Shown in pieces: positions 46,633 through 54,605 of a DNA stretch of 64,000 nt (position 1 is its first letter; each line of letters starts with the position of its first letter). The DNA is taken from assembly GCA_040756735.1 (NCBI GenBank), contig JBFLYC010000013.1:31642-95641 (forward strand), given 5' to 3'. Source of the stretch: JBFLYC01 sp040756735 (GTDB lineage Bacteria > Bacillota > DSM-16504 > Desulfitibacterales > Desulfitibacteraceae). The notes below the pieces were generated by a model. The model had not been told where the DNA came from and did no database searches. It saw only the letters and a program-made list of their open reading frames with translations. Made by a program: the position numbers and the translations under genes.

Positions 46633-47499
46633 TTACTTAATCCAGTCGTCTACGATAACCTGATTTGTTTTTTTCAAGTACTTCATCGCCTTCTCCCCAC
46701 TCAGGCTGATGATAGTCATAAAGAGGCTGTCCACTATACATAATTGAGAGGTACGCGGCTCTATTGTACCTGTGATAGTTGATTTTATATTTGTGCTGCC
46801 ATATAGTATTATTTCTGCTACCTCTGTTACAGGGGAGCCTATATTGTTAGTTATTGCAATGGTTTGAGCTTTATTCTCTCTGGCAATTTGCAGGACCTTC
46901 ACGCTACCAATGGAAGCGCCTGAATAAGACAAAGCAATGACAACATCATTTTCATCGGTTAAAGCTGCCTGGATGCTCTGCATGCGCCTATCCTGTAGAA
47001 AAAAGCAAGTAACGCCAACCCTCAACAGTTTGTGGTGCAAATCTATACCAACAGCTGCAACAGGTCCTTCAGCAAAAATGTATACCCTCCTGGCAGCAAC
47101 TATAGCATTGGCAGCCTTTTCAAGTTCTTCCGGATCTAAAATGCGAGCCGTATCCAAACTGGACTGGGCGTTGGCCCTGCATATTTTGTCGATAATGGTT
47201 TCTGTACTATCTTCTTTGTTAATACCCTCATGCACATCAGGCAAACCAATGGCCATATCCCGAATAAAAGCAACTCTAAATTCTTTAAACCCTTTATAAC
47301 CCAAGTGCTGGCAGAACCGGGTGACGCTGGCTTTACTAGTCCCTACCTTTTCCGCTAATTCTTGAATGGTACCGCTGGATATAAGCTCTTTGTTATCCAA
47401 GATATAGTCAGCTACTTGTTGTTCTGTGGGGAGCAATGAATTATAAGCAGAATTTATGCGGACAATTGCCCCACCCTGCAGATCTAACCAGTTTCCCAC
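46633..47499 (-). CDS. RpiR/MurR-family transcriptional regulator with SIS domain
   Basis: 288 residues. The N-terminal helix-turn-helix reads TIQELAEKVGTSKASVTRFC, then GYKGFKEFRVAF. The C-terminal SIS sugar-phosphate-isomerase fold has RVYIFAEGPVAAVG and DVVIALSYSGASIGSVKVLQ. Start GTG at 47499 behind AAAGGGGGA. RpiR proteins sense phosphorylated sugars or related metabolites. By position it could control the TAXI-TRAP genes downstream and/or the flavodoxin/hyuA group upstream; all are on the same strand. Confidence 0.9.
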   Translation of the reverse strand: MGNWLDLQGGAIVRINSAYNSLLPTEQQVADYILDNKELISSGTIQELAEKVGTSKASVTRFCQHLGYKGFKEFRVAFIRDMAIGLPDVHEGINKEDSTETIIDKICRANAQSSLDTARILDPEELEKAANAIVAARRVYIFAEGPVAAVGIDLHHKLLRVGVTCFFLQDRRMQSIQAALTDENDVVIALSYSGASIGSVKVLQIARENKAQTIAITNNIGSPVTEVAEIILYGSTNIKSTITGTIEPRTSQLCIVDSLFMTIISLSGEKAMKYLKKTNQVIVDDWIK

Positions 47500-47525
47500 T
47501 ACTGCTTCCCCCTTTGAATTTCATT

Positions 47526-48131
47526 TTACTTCTTGCCTTTTTCCAGTATAATGGCTATTTCAGCAACCCTATTGCCAAGTTTTTTAAGACTCTCTACACC
47601 AACCAAATCTGCCTCTACACCATCAGCGCCTTGATCTTTTGACCAAACCATTCCTCCTGAATAATTGCCAGGTTCATTGCCAATAAATATCAGGCCTCTT
47701 GTCATGGCAACATGGATCATGGCATTGATTGCCATTTCCTGTCCACCGTTGCGGGTTCCCCCAACTGCTATTGCCGCAGCCAGTTTGTTCTTCACTATTC
47801 CATTCATTGCATGATGCAGTGGACGCCACCTGGTAAAAAAAGCATGCATCTGCGGCGTTATGTTCATGCAGTAGACTGGAGAAGCAAAGATAAATGCATC
47901 AGCTTCAATGATCTTGGGATAGATTGCTGCCATTTCATCCTTTATCGGACAAAGGATTTTTTCTTTTTTACAGCGGTCACAATGATTGCAGGGTTTAACT
48001 GTTTTACCTCGCAGCGCAATAATTTCAGCTTCTACATTTTCGTGCTTTAAAGCAAAATCAATGGCAATCTCCAAACTCCTGTATGTGGAAGATTTGCGCG
48101 GACTACCACAAATTCCTAATATTTTTGCCAC
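47526..48131 (-). CDS. Flavodoxin-fold NAD(P)H-dependent FMN reductase/iron-sulfur flavoprotein
   Basis: About 202 residues from the GTG at 48131 (GGAGGGG upstream). FMN-binding motif GICGSPRKSSTYRSLE at the N-terminus, a Cys cluster CNHCDRCKKEKILC (about 52-66) like that of archaeal-type iron-sulfur flavoproteins, then ASPVYCMNITPQMHAFFTRW and AAIAVGGTRNGGQE. It may carry FMN and possibly a [4Fe-4S] cluster and act as an electron carrier or nitro/quinone reductase. A truncated relative lies at 48705-49006. Confidence 0.85.
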   Translation of the reverse strand: MAKILGICGSPRKSSTYRSLEIAIDFALKHENVEAEIIALRGKTVKPCNHCDRCKKEKILCPIKDEMAAIYPKIIEADAFIFASPVYCMNITPQMHAFFTRWRPLHHAMNGIVKNKLAAAIAVGGTRNGGQEMAINAMIHVAMTRGLIFIGNEPGNYSGGMVWSKDQGADGVEADLVGVESLKKLGNRVAEIAIILEKGKK

Positions 48132-48196
48132 AACATCCCCTCCAAGAATACTCCTCACTACAGTGATTTTTCTTTAGAACTTATAACTCAGAATTA

Positions 48197-48472
48197 TTAT
48201 TTTAACCTTTCTAATTTTACGACCACTCTGCTGTCTGGGTCAGGACATGCAATTTTGGCCTCACCTTTTTCATCCTCCCAGGGAAGACTCCCCCCGGAAG
48301 CATAAGCCATACAAGCAGGAAAAACTGAATTCAGGAGCTCCGGGCATATACCGTCTGCATTTTCTAACACCAGGCATCCTTTGTCCCTGATAATAAAGGA
48401 CCTGCCTTCAGTTAGACCGGCGCTGCAGGGTTCATGCACAGAAATAACTGTTACCTTCACACTGCATTTCAT
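48197..48472 (-). CDS. TIGR04076-family small protein
   Basis: A 91-residue protein with the family pattern: KVTVISVHEPCSAGLTEGRS at the start, then ICPELLNSVFPACMAYASGG and PDPDSRVVVKLERL at the end. Four Cys are conserved-looking. The function of the family is unknown; members often sit beside flavoproteins and redox enzymes in anaerobes, as here. GAGGTGAAC precedes the ATG. It probably heads a short operon with the flavodoxin-fold gene downstream. Confidence 0.8.
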   Translation of the reverse strand: MKCSVKVTVISVHEPCSAGLTEGRSFIIRDKGCLVLENADGICPELLNSVFPACMAYASGGSLPWEDEKGEAKIACPDPDSRVVVKLERLK

Positions 48473-48505
48473 TTTAAGTTCACCTCATTCATCTGCTTTG
48501 CGAAA

Positions 48506-48574
48506 CATATTTTCACAATATGCATGTTATTATTCAACTTTTTTTCATGAATTCCTGCCATATTGCGAAAATAT
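48506..48574 (-). promoter_or_regulatory. Pair of dyad operators upstream of the TIGR04076 gene
   Basis: CATATT-TTCAC-AATATG (48506-48522) is a perfect 6-5-6 dyad. CATATT-GCGAA-AATATT (48559 on) is a near copy. The two 16-base blocks 48507-48522 and 48559-48574 are also inverted copies of each other with one mismatch. They lie 53 bases apart, about five helix turns. Confidence 0.5.
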
Positions 48575-48624
48575 TTTTCATAATAATTTTAAATAAGCGA
48601 AACTCTTTTTCGCTTGAGCAAAAT

Positions 48625-48661
48625 AATAAGAGTTGTCCATTCCAGATGGATAACTCTTATT
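48625..48661 (-). terminator. Terminator downstream of the broken flavodoxin gene
   Basis: AATAAGAGTTGTCCAT and ATGGATAACTCTTATT pair with one mismatch around a five-base loop. On the minus strand TTATTTT follows, fitting the end of the minus-strand unit that contains the flavodoxin remnant. Confidence 0.65.
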
Positions 48662-48704
48662 AACACTGCAGATATCTAATTATCATTAAAGTTTATCTGT
48701 TTGA

Positions 48705-49006
48705 TCAATTATTTATCTTATCTAATACAGCTTTGCCCAGTTTAATCACTTTAGCTGCTTCTGCAACCTTTAAAGGGGTAAGGTATCATACATGCTTGTC
48801 ATATCATCATTGTAAATGGCGCACCTATCTGCACCTTCCTTTACACACTTATCACAGTGGATGCAAAAGTTGATTTTTTTCCCCCGCAAAGTAATCAGTT
48901 CCGTGGATACTCCATCAACTTTGGACGCTTCTTCAAGCGCTCTTTTCAATACAAACTCAGTAGCTGCATTTCGAGGGCTCCCGCTAATTCCTAAGATTTT
49001 TACCAA
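48705..49006 (-). pseudogene. Flavodoxin-fold FMN reductase gene with internal deletion
   Basis: The 5' part (48770-49006, TTG start) reads VKILGISGSPRNAATEFVLK and ITLRGKKINFCIHCDKCVKE, close to the intact paralogue at 47526-48131. It stops after YNDDMTSMYDTLPL. A second frame (48705-48770) gives a plausible family C-terminus, LKVAEAAKVIKLGKAVLDKI. About 110 central residues with the FMN-site loop are missing. It lies directly downstream of the iron alcohol dehydrogenase gene on the same strand. Confidence 0.65.
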
Positions 49007-49063
49007 GACATTACCCCCTTGTTTGTCCTATAATTATCATGACAATGGGTTGATTGCATAATG

Positions 49064-50218
49064 TTAAGACTTGGCTATGGAAAACACCCTTTTAAAGATT
49101 TCTACACAATCCTCAGGTTTGACTTTCCTTGGGTTATTGCGGGCCAGGAGAGTAGCAGCAGCTTCTCTACCAAATCGCTCAATTTGTTCTAACGTTGGAC
49201 TATAACCTTCATAGGTCACCGGCGCCTGCAGTTCCCGGCAGAACCCCTCTACTGCCTCAACCCCCCTGTATGCAGCTTCTTTTGCAGACATTCCGGTAAC
49301 ATTTATTCCAAAGCTATGGGCGACCTGGGCCAGCTTTTCAGGGCAGGCAATTACATTAAACCGCATGCCATGGGGCAGAAGTACTGCATTGGACAAGCCG
49401 TGAGCTATGTCATAGTAGCTTGCTGCCGGACTAGACATTGCATGGATGATCCCAAGGCCAGCCTGGTCCATGGCTATGCCTGCCAAGGTACTGGCCTTGG
49501 CAACCTGTTCTCTTGCATACAAATCATCACCATTAGCAAAAGCTTTTGGCAGGTATTCGATCAGCAGCCTGATGGCCCTCATGGCAAAAGCATCGGAAAA
49601 GGAATTTGCACCCAAACCTACATAGGCTTCAACTGCATGAGTAAAAGCATCTAAACCTGTTGTTGATGTTAGATGAGAAGGCAAGGTAGCCATGAGTATT
49701 GGGTCAACTATAGCCACAGTAGGATAGAGACGGTCATCCACTATCCCTTTTTTCACATTCCGGTCAACAATTACAGATATCCTGGTTACTTCACTGCCGG
49801 TTCCTGCCGTGGTGGGAATTGCGATAAAAGGCAGAGCAGCTTTCATAAACTTTTGCCCATTCCATTGATAATCTTCAAGTTTACCTTCATTGGTTGCAAG
49901 GGCGCTCACAATCTTTGCAACATCCAAGGGGCTCCCTCCCCCTAAACCAATGACAGCAGTTGCTTTCAGCGCTTCGGTTTTTGCAAGGCACTTTTCCACT
50001 GTTTGCGGTCTGGGATTCACCTCCACATCATCATAAACCTCCTGCCGGCATCCTATGCACTCCAAAACTTCGACTATTTTGTCAACGATACCGGCCTTTT
50101 GCAACCCCTTGTCAGTTACAATTAAAACCCTATCACTGTCATTAAGAAATCTCTGCAAATCCTTTACAGCTTCTTTACCAAAACAAATCCTTGTCGGCAT
50201 ATAATAATTTGCTGCCAT
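49064..50218 (-). CDS. Iron-containing alcohol dehydrogenase
   Basis: About 384 residues from the ATG at 50218 (AGAGGTGG upstream). NAD-binding GLGGGSPLDVAKIVSAL near residue 95; iron ligands in STTGLDAFTHAVEAYVG (His) and HGLSNAVLLPHGMRFN (His, His); PTTAGTGSEVTRISV near 140. It reduces aldehydes or oxidises alcohols, or acts on 3- or 4-hydroxy acids. It follows the hydantoinase gene by 15 bases and is likely co-transcribed, so an aldehyde or hydroxy acid from the same pathway is a reasonable substrate. Confidence 0.93.
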   Translation of the reverse strand: MAANYYMPTRICFGKEAVKDLQRFLNDSDRVLIVTDKGLQKAGIVDKIVEVLECIGCRQEVYDDVEVNPRPQTVEKCLAKTEALKATAVIGLGGGSPLDVAKIVSALATNEGKLEDYQWNGQKFMKAALPFIAIPTTAGTGSEVTRISVIVDRNVKKGIVDDRLYPTVAIVDPILMATLPSHLTSTTGLDAFTHAVEAYVGLGANSFSDAFAMRAIRLLIEYLPKAFANGDDLYAREQVAKASTLAGIAMDQAGLGIIHAMSSPAASYYDIAHGLSNAVLLPHGMRFNVIACPEKLAQVAHSFGINVTGMSAKEAAYRGVEAVEGFCRELQAPVTYEGYSPTLEQIERFGREAAATLLARNNPRKVKPEDCVEIFKRVFSIAKS

Positions 50219-50233
50219 TTTTGCCACCTCTTT

Positions 50234-51607
50234 TTAAACTTTAAATTTTTGCCCTGGAATAAACTTGCCAAAACCTTTTTCTCCTATGAACACCCCATCT
50301 TGATAAATTATTTTGCCCCTGAGGATGGTTGCCTGGGGATAACCCTTAAGCTTGCTGCCTTCAAAGGGAGTATAACCGGCTTTGGAATGCAGCTCACTCC
50401 CTTTTAAAACCACTTCCTTTTCCGGATCAAAAACAACCAGGTCGGCATCGCTGCCTTCTCTAATCACACCTTTACGGGGATATAACCCAAAGATTTCCGC
50501 CGGATTCTTTGATAAGAAATGGGTTAATTGGACAATGTCTATTTCTCCGGTATTGACGGCTTGGTACATAAGGGGAAGCAGGGTTTCCACACCAGGAATC
50601 CCGGCTAAAGTCTCATTAAATGTCTTTGCCTGAAGTTTTTGCTCAAGGGAAAAGGCGCAGTGGTCAGTAGCAATAACAGAAAAGACGCCTTCTGTTACTG
50701 CCTTCCACATGGAAGCTCTCTCCCCTTCATCCCTTAAAGGCGGGCACATGATATATAATTGGGGATCAGAGCTGTCCTTATAAATACCGGAATTTAAATA
50801 AAGGTAGTGTGGGCAGGTTTCTGCAAATACATTTAAGCCATCTTTCCGGGCTTCTTGAATAACCTTTGCGCCTTCATAAGAAGACACATGCACAAAATAG
50901 ATCGGTGCACCGGCGCTTTTAGCCAGATTAATTATCTTGCGAACAGCTTCCGCTTCGGAAATAGCCGGTCTGCTATCAGCATGGAAACTGGGATAAACCA
51001 CACCGCTTGCAAGTAGTTTTTGAGTAGCCCTTGTCACTATTTCGTCGTCTTCCGCATGGAAAGTAACCAGTACTCCCCTGTCTTTGCACCACTTCAAGAG
51101 TTCATGTATAGCTTCATAGGGAAGCATCATGCCTTCGTAGGTAGTAAATACTTTAAAACTTGTCAATCCATCATTAACTATTTGGTCTAATTGCTGCAAA
51201 TATTTAGAGTCCCATTGTCTCACAACATAGTGCAAACTAAAATCAATGGCGATACTACCCTCAGCCTCTGCTCTGCGCTCTCTAACAGCATCAAGAGGCA
51301 TTTGATCATCCATTGGCTCCACATAGTCAATTACAGTGGTGACTCCCCCGCATGCTGCAGCAACGCTTCCGCTGTAAAAATCATCAATAGTATAGATACC
51401 TGGTCCCACCGGCATATAAAAGTGAACGTGGGCATCGATGACCCCAGGCAGGATATACTTCCCTGAACAATCTAAGACTTCACAGTTTTCTAGAGCAGCA
51501 TCGCAGGGACCAAGATTGATTATTGTATCCCCCTCAATCATCAGATCTGTTTGTACTACACCCATTTCAGCAACGACCTTGCCATTCTTTAACAGCAGCC
51601 GTTTCAC
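50234..51607 (-). CDS. hyuA: Dihydropyrimidinase/hydantoinase (HyuA-like)
   Basis: A cyclic-imide hydrolase that opens dihydropyrimidine, hydantoin or related rings. About 457 residues from the GTG at 51607, eight bases after AAGGAGGGG. Metal centre: GVIDAHVHFYMP (HxH), carboxylated Lys in GLTSFKVFTTYEG, VTFHAEDDEI (His), IYFVHVSSYEGAK (His) and FSVIATDHCAFS (Asp). HyuA is a standard member of yge-ssnA-xdh purine clusters. Here it is about 17 kb from the ygeW/ygeY operon, with a TAXI-TRAP transporter and alcohol dehydrogenase. Confidence 0.9.
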   Translation of the reverse strand: MKRLLLKNGKVVAEMGVVQTDLMIEGDTIINLGPCDAALENCEVLDCSGKYILPGVIDAHVHFYMPVGPGIYTIDDFYSGSVAAACGGVTTVIDYVEPMDDQMPLDAVRERRAEAEGSIAIDFSLHYVVRQWDSKYLQQLDQIVNDGLTSFKVFTTYEGMMLPYEAIHELLKWCKDRGVLVTFHAEDDEIVTRATQKLLASGVVYPSFHADSRPAISEAEAVRKIINLAKSAGAPIYFVHVSSYEGAKVIQEARKDGLNVFAETCPHYLYLNSGIYKDSSDPQLYIMCPPLRDEGERASMWKAVTEGVFSVIATDHCAFSLEQKLQAKTFNETLAGIPGVETLLPLMYQAVNTGEIDIVQLTHFLSKNPAEIFGLYPRKGVIREGSDADLVVFDPEKEVVLKGSELHSKAGYTPFEGSKLKGYPQATILRGKIIYQDGVFIGEKGFGKFIPGQKFKV

Positions 51608-51774
51608 CCTATCCACCCCTCCTTCGTGTGGTAATTTTAGGCTAAATATGCTCATAAAGTTATTTTCTGCAAATCTACGTCTTTTCCTTCACAATTCAAA
51701 GAAATAATTTAAATGATAGTTACTTTTTGAAAGAATATTTCAGTATAGTGTAACTATTGCTGGGTGACCGGCTT

Positions 51775-51890
51775 CAGCGGAGCCATGGGGACGGTTCGGA
51801 GCCATGGGGACGGTTCGAGCGTCACCGTAGCGCAGCGAAGGTCCAAAGGGAAGACGATGGAACCGTCCCCATGGCGTACCCCAATAGGTC
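51775..51890. repeat. GGGGACGGTTC palindromic element
   Basis: AGCCATGGGGACGGTTCG occurs twice in tandem (51781-51798 and 51800-51817), with an inverted copy GGAACCGTCCCCATGGC at 51859-51875. The G+C content is well above the surroundings. Palindromes of the GGGGACGG...CCGTCCCC type recur in Clostridia and look like REP/MITE-type elements. Short open frames across it are by-products of the symmetry. Confidence 0.7.
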
Positions 51891-51901
51891 CCCAAATAAG
51901 A

Positions 51902-52816
51902 CTATGGTTGTTCCCAAGCCGGAGCCTGCTGGTTTTCATAAGGGCTTACATGGATAAAGACTTCCTTAATCATGTCATTATCTTCAAGGATTTTTTGTCT
52001 GCTTATAGCAGCCAAGGAGTGTCCTTCATCAACTGTAATCATGGGATCCACCACAATTACCAGGTCAACCATAAAATACATTCCATACTTTCTTATCTTG
52101 ACATTTCTGACTTTTTTAACACCAACAACCCCATTGCACAGCTCATAAATCTCTTTTACAACCTGTTCATCAGGTAATGTATCCATTAATTCATCTATAG
52201 AATCTCTTAACAACTTGTAACCTGCCCAGATGATCAGAACAGAAACCACTCCCGCCATGAGAGGATCAAAAATTGGAAACCCCACTCTGGCGCCTGCAAT
52301 TCCCAATAAAGCTGCAACAGAGCTTACAGCATCTGATCGGTGATGCCATGCATCTGCTGCCAAAACGGTACTGTTAAGTTTTTTCGCGGCTGCCAGTGTA
52401 TACCTGTAGGAAAACTCCTTGACCAGAATGGATAAACCTGCAGCCCACAGGGTAATTTCAGCCGGTATTAATAAATTGTTAATAATAATTTTATTTATTG
52501 CTAATACTAGCATCCCAACGCCTACTAAAATTAGAATGATTGAGATAATTTTAGCAGCTATTGACTCAATTTTACCATGTCCATAGGGATGTTCTTTATC
52601 AGGCGGCCTCCTTGATATTCTTAGACAGATAATGACACCTACGGTGGTTATAACATCTGACAATGAGTGAAAGGCATCAGCCACCAGGGCAATACTGCTT
52701 CCGATTATGCCTGCAATCATTTTAATAACTGCAAGTAAAATATTTAAAAGAAGAACATGAATACACACCTGTTCTCCGTATCTGTTCTTTTCTTCTTTTC
52801 CAAGCATCTGATTCAC
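51902..52816 (-). CDS. Cation diffusion facilitator (CDF) family transporter
   Basis: A divalent metal/proton antiporter of about 304 residues. It has six hydrophobic segments and the two metal-site motifs: VADAFHSLSDVITTVGV (helix 2) and AADAWHHRSDAVSSVAALLG (helix 5), giving the HxxxD pairs of the FieF/MamB group. The C-terminal cytoplasmic domain (about 215-300) is the usual metal-sensing dimer domain. The start is GTG at 52816, seven bases after GGGGG. The leader upstream contains a terminator hairpin, so expression is probably controlled by attenuation. Exported metal: zinc, manganese, iron or cobalt/nickel, not decidable here. Confidence 0.92.
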   Translation of the reverse strand: MNQMLGKEEKNRYGEQVCIHVLLLNILLAVIKMIAGIIGSSIALVADAFHSLSDVITTVGVIICLRISRRPPDKEHPYGHGKIESIAAKIISIILILVGVGMLVLAINKIIINNLLIPAEITLWAAGLSILVKEFSYRYTLAAAKKLNSTVLAADAWHHRSDAVSSVAALLGIAGARVGFPIFDPLMAGVVSVLIIWAGYKLLRDSIDELMDTLPDEQVVKEIYELCNGVVGVKKVRNVKIRKYGMYFMVDLVIVVDPMITVDEGHSLAAISRQKILEDNDMIKEVFIHVSPYENQQAPAWEQP

Positions 52817-52840
52817 CAAGGTACCCCCTTAAAACCAAAC

Positions 52841-52991
52841 AAAAAATAAATACCTGCAGGGAAGGTCCCGCAGGTATACCTGCTGCTTAATGCCTGATTT
52901 ATATATAATAAATCTGACCCAAACCATCTTTAAAAAGATGTAATATTTTTAATTCACATATATTGTATGTAAAATACTGTCCCATTGTCAA
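52841..52991 (-). promoter_or_regulatory. CDF leader with promoter and terminator hairpin (possible metal-responsive attenuator)
   Basis: On the minus strand a promoter (TTGACA 52986-52991, TACAAT 52962-52967, 18-base spacer) is followed by an RNA leader of roughly 120-140 bases. The leader ends in an intrinsic terminator (ATACCTGC 52850-52857 pairing with GCAGGTAT 52870-52877, then a T-rich tract) just before the CDF gene. A terminator between promoter and gene implies conditional read-through. I could not match it with certainty to the NiCo or manganese riboswitch consensus. The 308-base gap otherwise holds the promoter of the DUF378 gene. Confidence 0.5.
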
Positions 52992-53124
52992 ACTATTTTA
53001 GCTTGAAAAATTTAAAAAGTTATGAGAATATTTTTCTAAAATTTGGAGATAGTATAGACAATCCCTGTAATCAATTTATATTTCGCAAAAAATTATTAGG
53101 GAAAACAAGAAAGGAGTGTACATA

Positions 53125-53328
53125 ATGGCACTGGACAGAATAGCTCTTATTCTAGTCATAATTGGAGCGCTAAACTGGCTGCTTGTCGGCATTTTAAACT
53201 TTGACATTGTTGCAGCCATCTTTGGAGGCCAAGGAGCCATAGTAAGCCGGATCATTTACACAATTATAGGTGTAGCTGGTATCTGGGCTATCTCACTGCT
53301 CATAAGGCCTAAAGCTGAAGTCAAGTAA
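53125..53328 (+). CDS. DUF378 family small membrane protein
   Basis: A 67-residue protein with two hydrophobic helices and the DUF378 (YuzA-like) pattern IGALNWLLVGILNFDIVA, then RIIYTIIGVAGIWAI. The ATG at 53125 follows AAGGAG; an earlier GTG lies inside that site. The function of the family is unknown. It is a single-gene unit, followed by a terminator. Confidence 0.88.
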   Translation: MALDRIALILVIIGALNWLLVGILNFDIVAAIFGGQGAIVSRIIYTIIGVAGIWAISLLIRPKAEVK

Positions 53329-53377
53329 AAAATTATTTAACTGCAATATTTCTAACATAATCCACAGCGCCAAACAA

Positions 53378-53414
53378 AACTAACACCGCAGCGACAACGC
53401 CTGTGGTGTTAGTT
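53378..53414. terminator. Bidirectional terminator between DUF378 and glsA
   Basis: AACTAACACC (53378-53387) pairs with GGTGTTAGTT (53405-53414), with A-rich bases before and T-rich bases after. The two flanking genes converge. Confidence 0.75.
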
Positions 53415-53433
53415 TATTAGAAAAACCTGGATT

Positions 53434-54405
53434 CTAGAAGACATGCGCATTCCATTCTTCTGATACATATTTTAACAATTCAACCCCAGCAATGCTGTTG
53501 CCGTATTCATCCAGAGCAGGGCCATACACTCCAATTCCACATCCAAAGGGCATAGGAGATAATTTGTTTCCAGATGCTACAGCCAAGATACCGCCGCTCA
53601 CTCCACTTTTAGAAGGAATACCCACCTGTACCGCATATTTTCCAGATGCATTATACATACCACATGTAAACATCAGCGTCTTGATAATCCTGCAGACCTG
53701 TGTTGAAATAAGCTGCTCTTTGGAGTCCGGATGAGAGCCATTATTAGCAAGAGTTACACCTATCAAGGAAAGGTCCAAGCAGTTAACCTCTATGGCACAC
53801 ATTTTAAAATATAAGGTTAAAGTTTCCTCCACATCCCCTTCTATCATACCGGCATCCTTTAAAAAGTAGCCCAGTGACCTGTTACGATCACCAGTTTCCA
53901 TCTCCGACAGGTACACTTCTTCATTAATTACAGGCTGTCTTCCTAAAATATTCTCTAACAGCTTCATGATAGATTCCAATTTTTCTTCCGAACTGCTTCC
54001 CGGCAGCAAGGAACAAACAGTAATGGCTCCTGAATTAATTAAGGGATTAAAAGGCTTATCAGCCTGCACAGTTTCCAAACGTGCTATTGAATTAAAGGGG
54101 TCTCCTGTAGGCTCAGCGCCAACCCTGGTAAATACATAATCGCTGCCATGGACCTCTAGGGCAACTATTAAACCAAATATCTTTGATATACTCTGTAATG
54201 TAAAAGGCGCCTTAAAATCTCCTGCAGATAAATGCAGGCCATTTAAGCCAATTATGCTGATACCAAGGTCCTTCTGTTCTGCCCTTGCTAGTGCAGGAAT
54301 ATAAGACGCTACCTTGCCCTGTGAAGTATAACTTTTGCATTGATCTACCCAGGAATGAAGTTGTTTATTTAGGATTTCTTGCTTTGCTTGCTCCTCAAAT
54401 GGCAA
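53434..54405 (-). CDS. glsA: Glutaminase A
   Basis: Glutaminase hydrolyses glutamine to glutamate and ammonia in the cytoplasm. The 323-residue product has the beta-lactamase-like Ser-x-x-Lys nucleophile motif in LQSISKIFGL, NPLINSGAITVCSL (conserved Asn), and the GIPSKSGVSGGILAV loop. Start TTG at 54405, nine bases after AGGTGG. It stands alone, divergent from the DUF401 gene. Confidence 0.93.
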   Translation of the reverse strand: MPFEEQAKQEILNKQLHSWVDQCKSYTSQGKVASYIPALARAEQKDLGISIIGLNGLHLSAGDFKAPFTLQSISKIFGLIVALEVHGSDYVFTRVGAEPTGDPFNSIARLETVQADKPFNPLINSGAITVCSLLPGSSSEEKLESIMKLLENILGRQPVINEEVYLSEMETGDRNRSLGYFLKDAGMIEGDVEETLTLYFKMCAIEVNCLDLSLIGVTLANNGSHPDSKEQLISTQVCRIIKTLMFTCGMYNASGKYAVQVGIPSKSGVSGGILAVASGNKLSPMPFGCGIGVYGPALDEYGNSIAGVELLKYVSEEWNAHVF

Positions 54406-54605
54406 AATAACTAACCACCTAAAAGTTTTTTTGTATTGTCTTCTATATTTCTATACGTTAGTTATTTTTAATTTTTGAGGCAAAATTATTCAAAAAATAA
54501 TGTATTAACTAGCACTATAAAAAAATGTTCCATTTCTGTGATTTTAAATTTACAATATATAAGGGGAAATTAATGAAAACAGGTTGTACTTGGGGGGCCT
54601 AGCTG

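Noticed and set aside
51754..52177. Overlapping short frames on both strands around 51.8 kb
   Set aside because: They arise from the palindromic GGGGACGGTTC element and the 3' end of the CDF gene.
52841..52960. NiCo riboswitch before the CDF gene
   Set aside because: The position and terminator fit, but the conserved internal-loop blocks could not be matched, so only an unassigned attenuator is reported.
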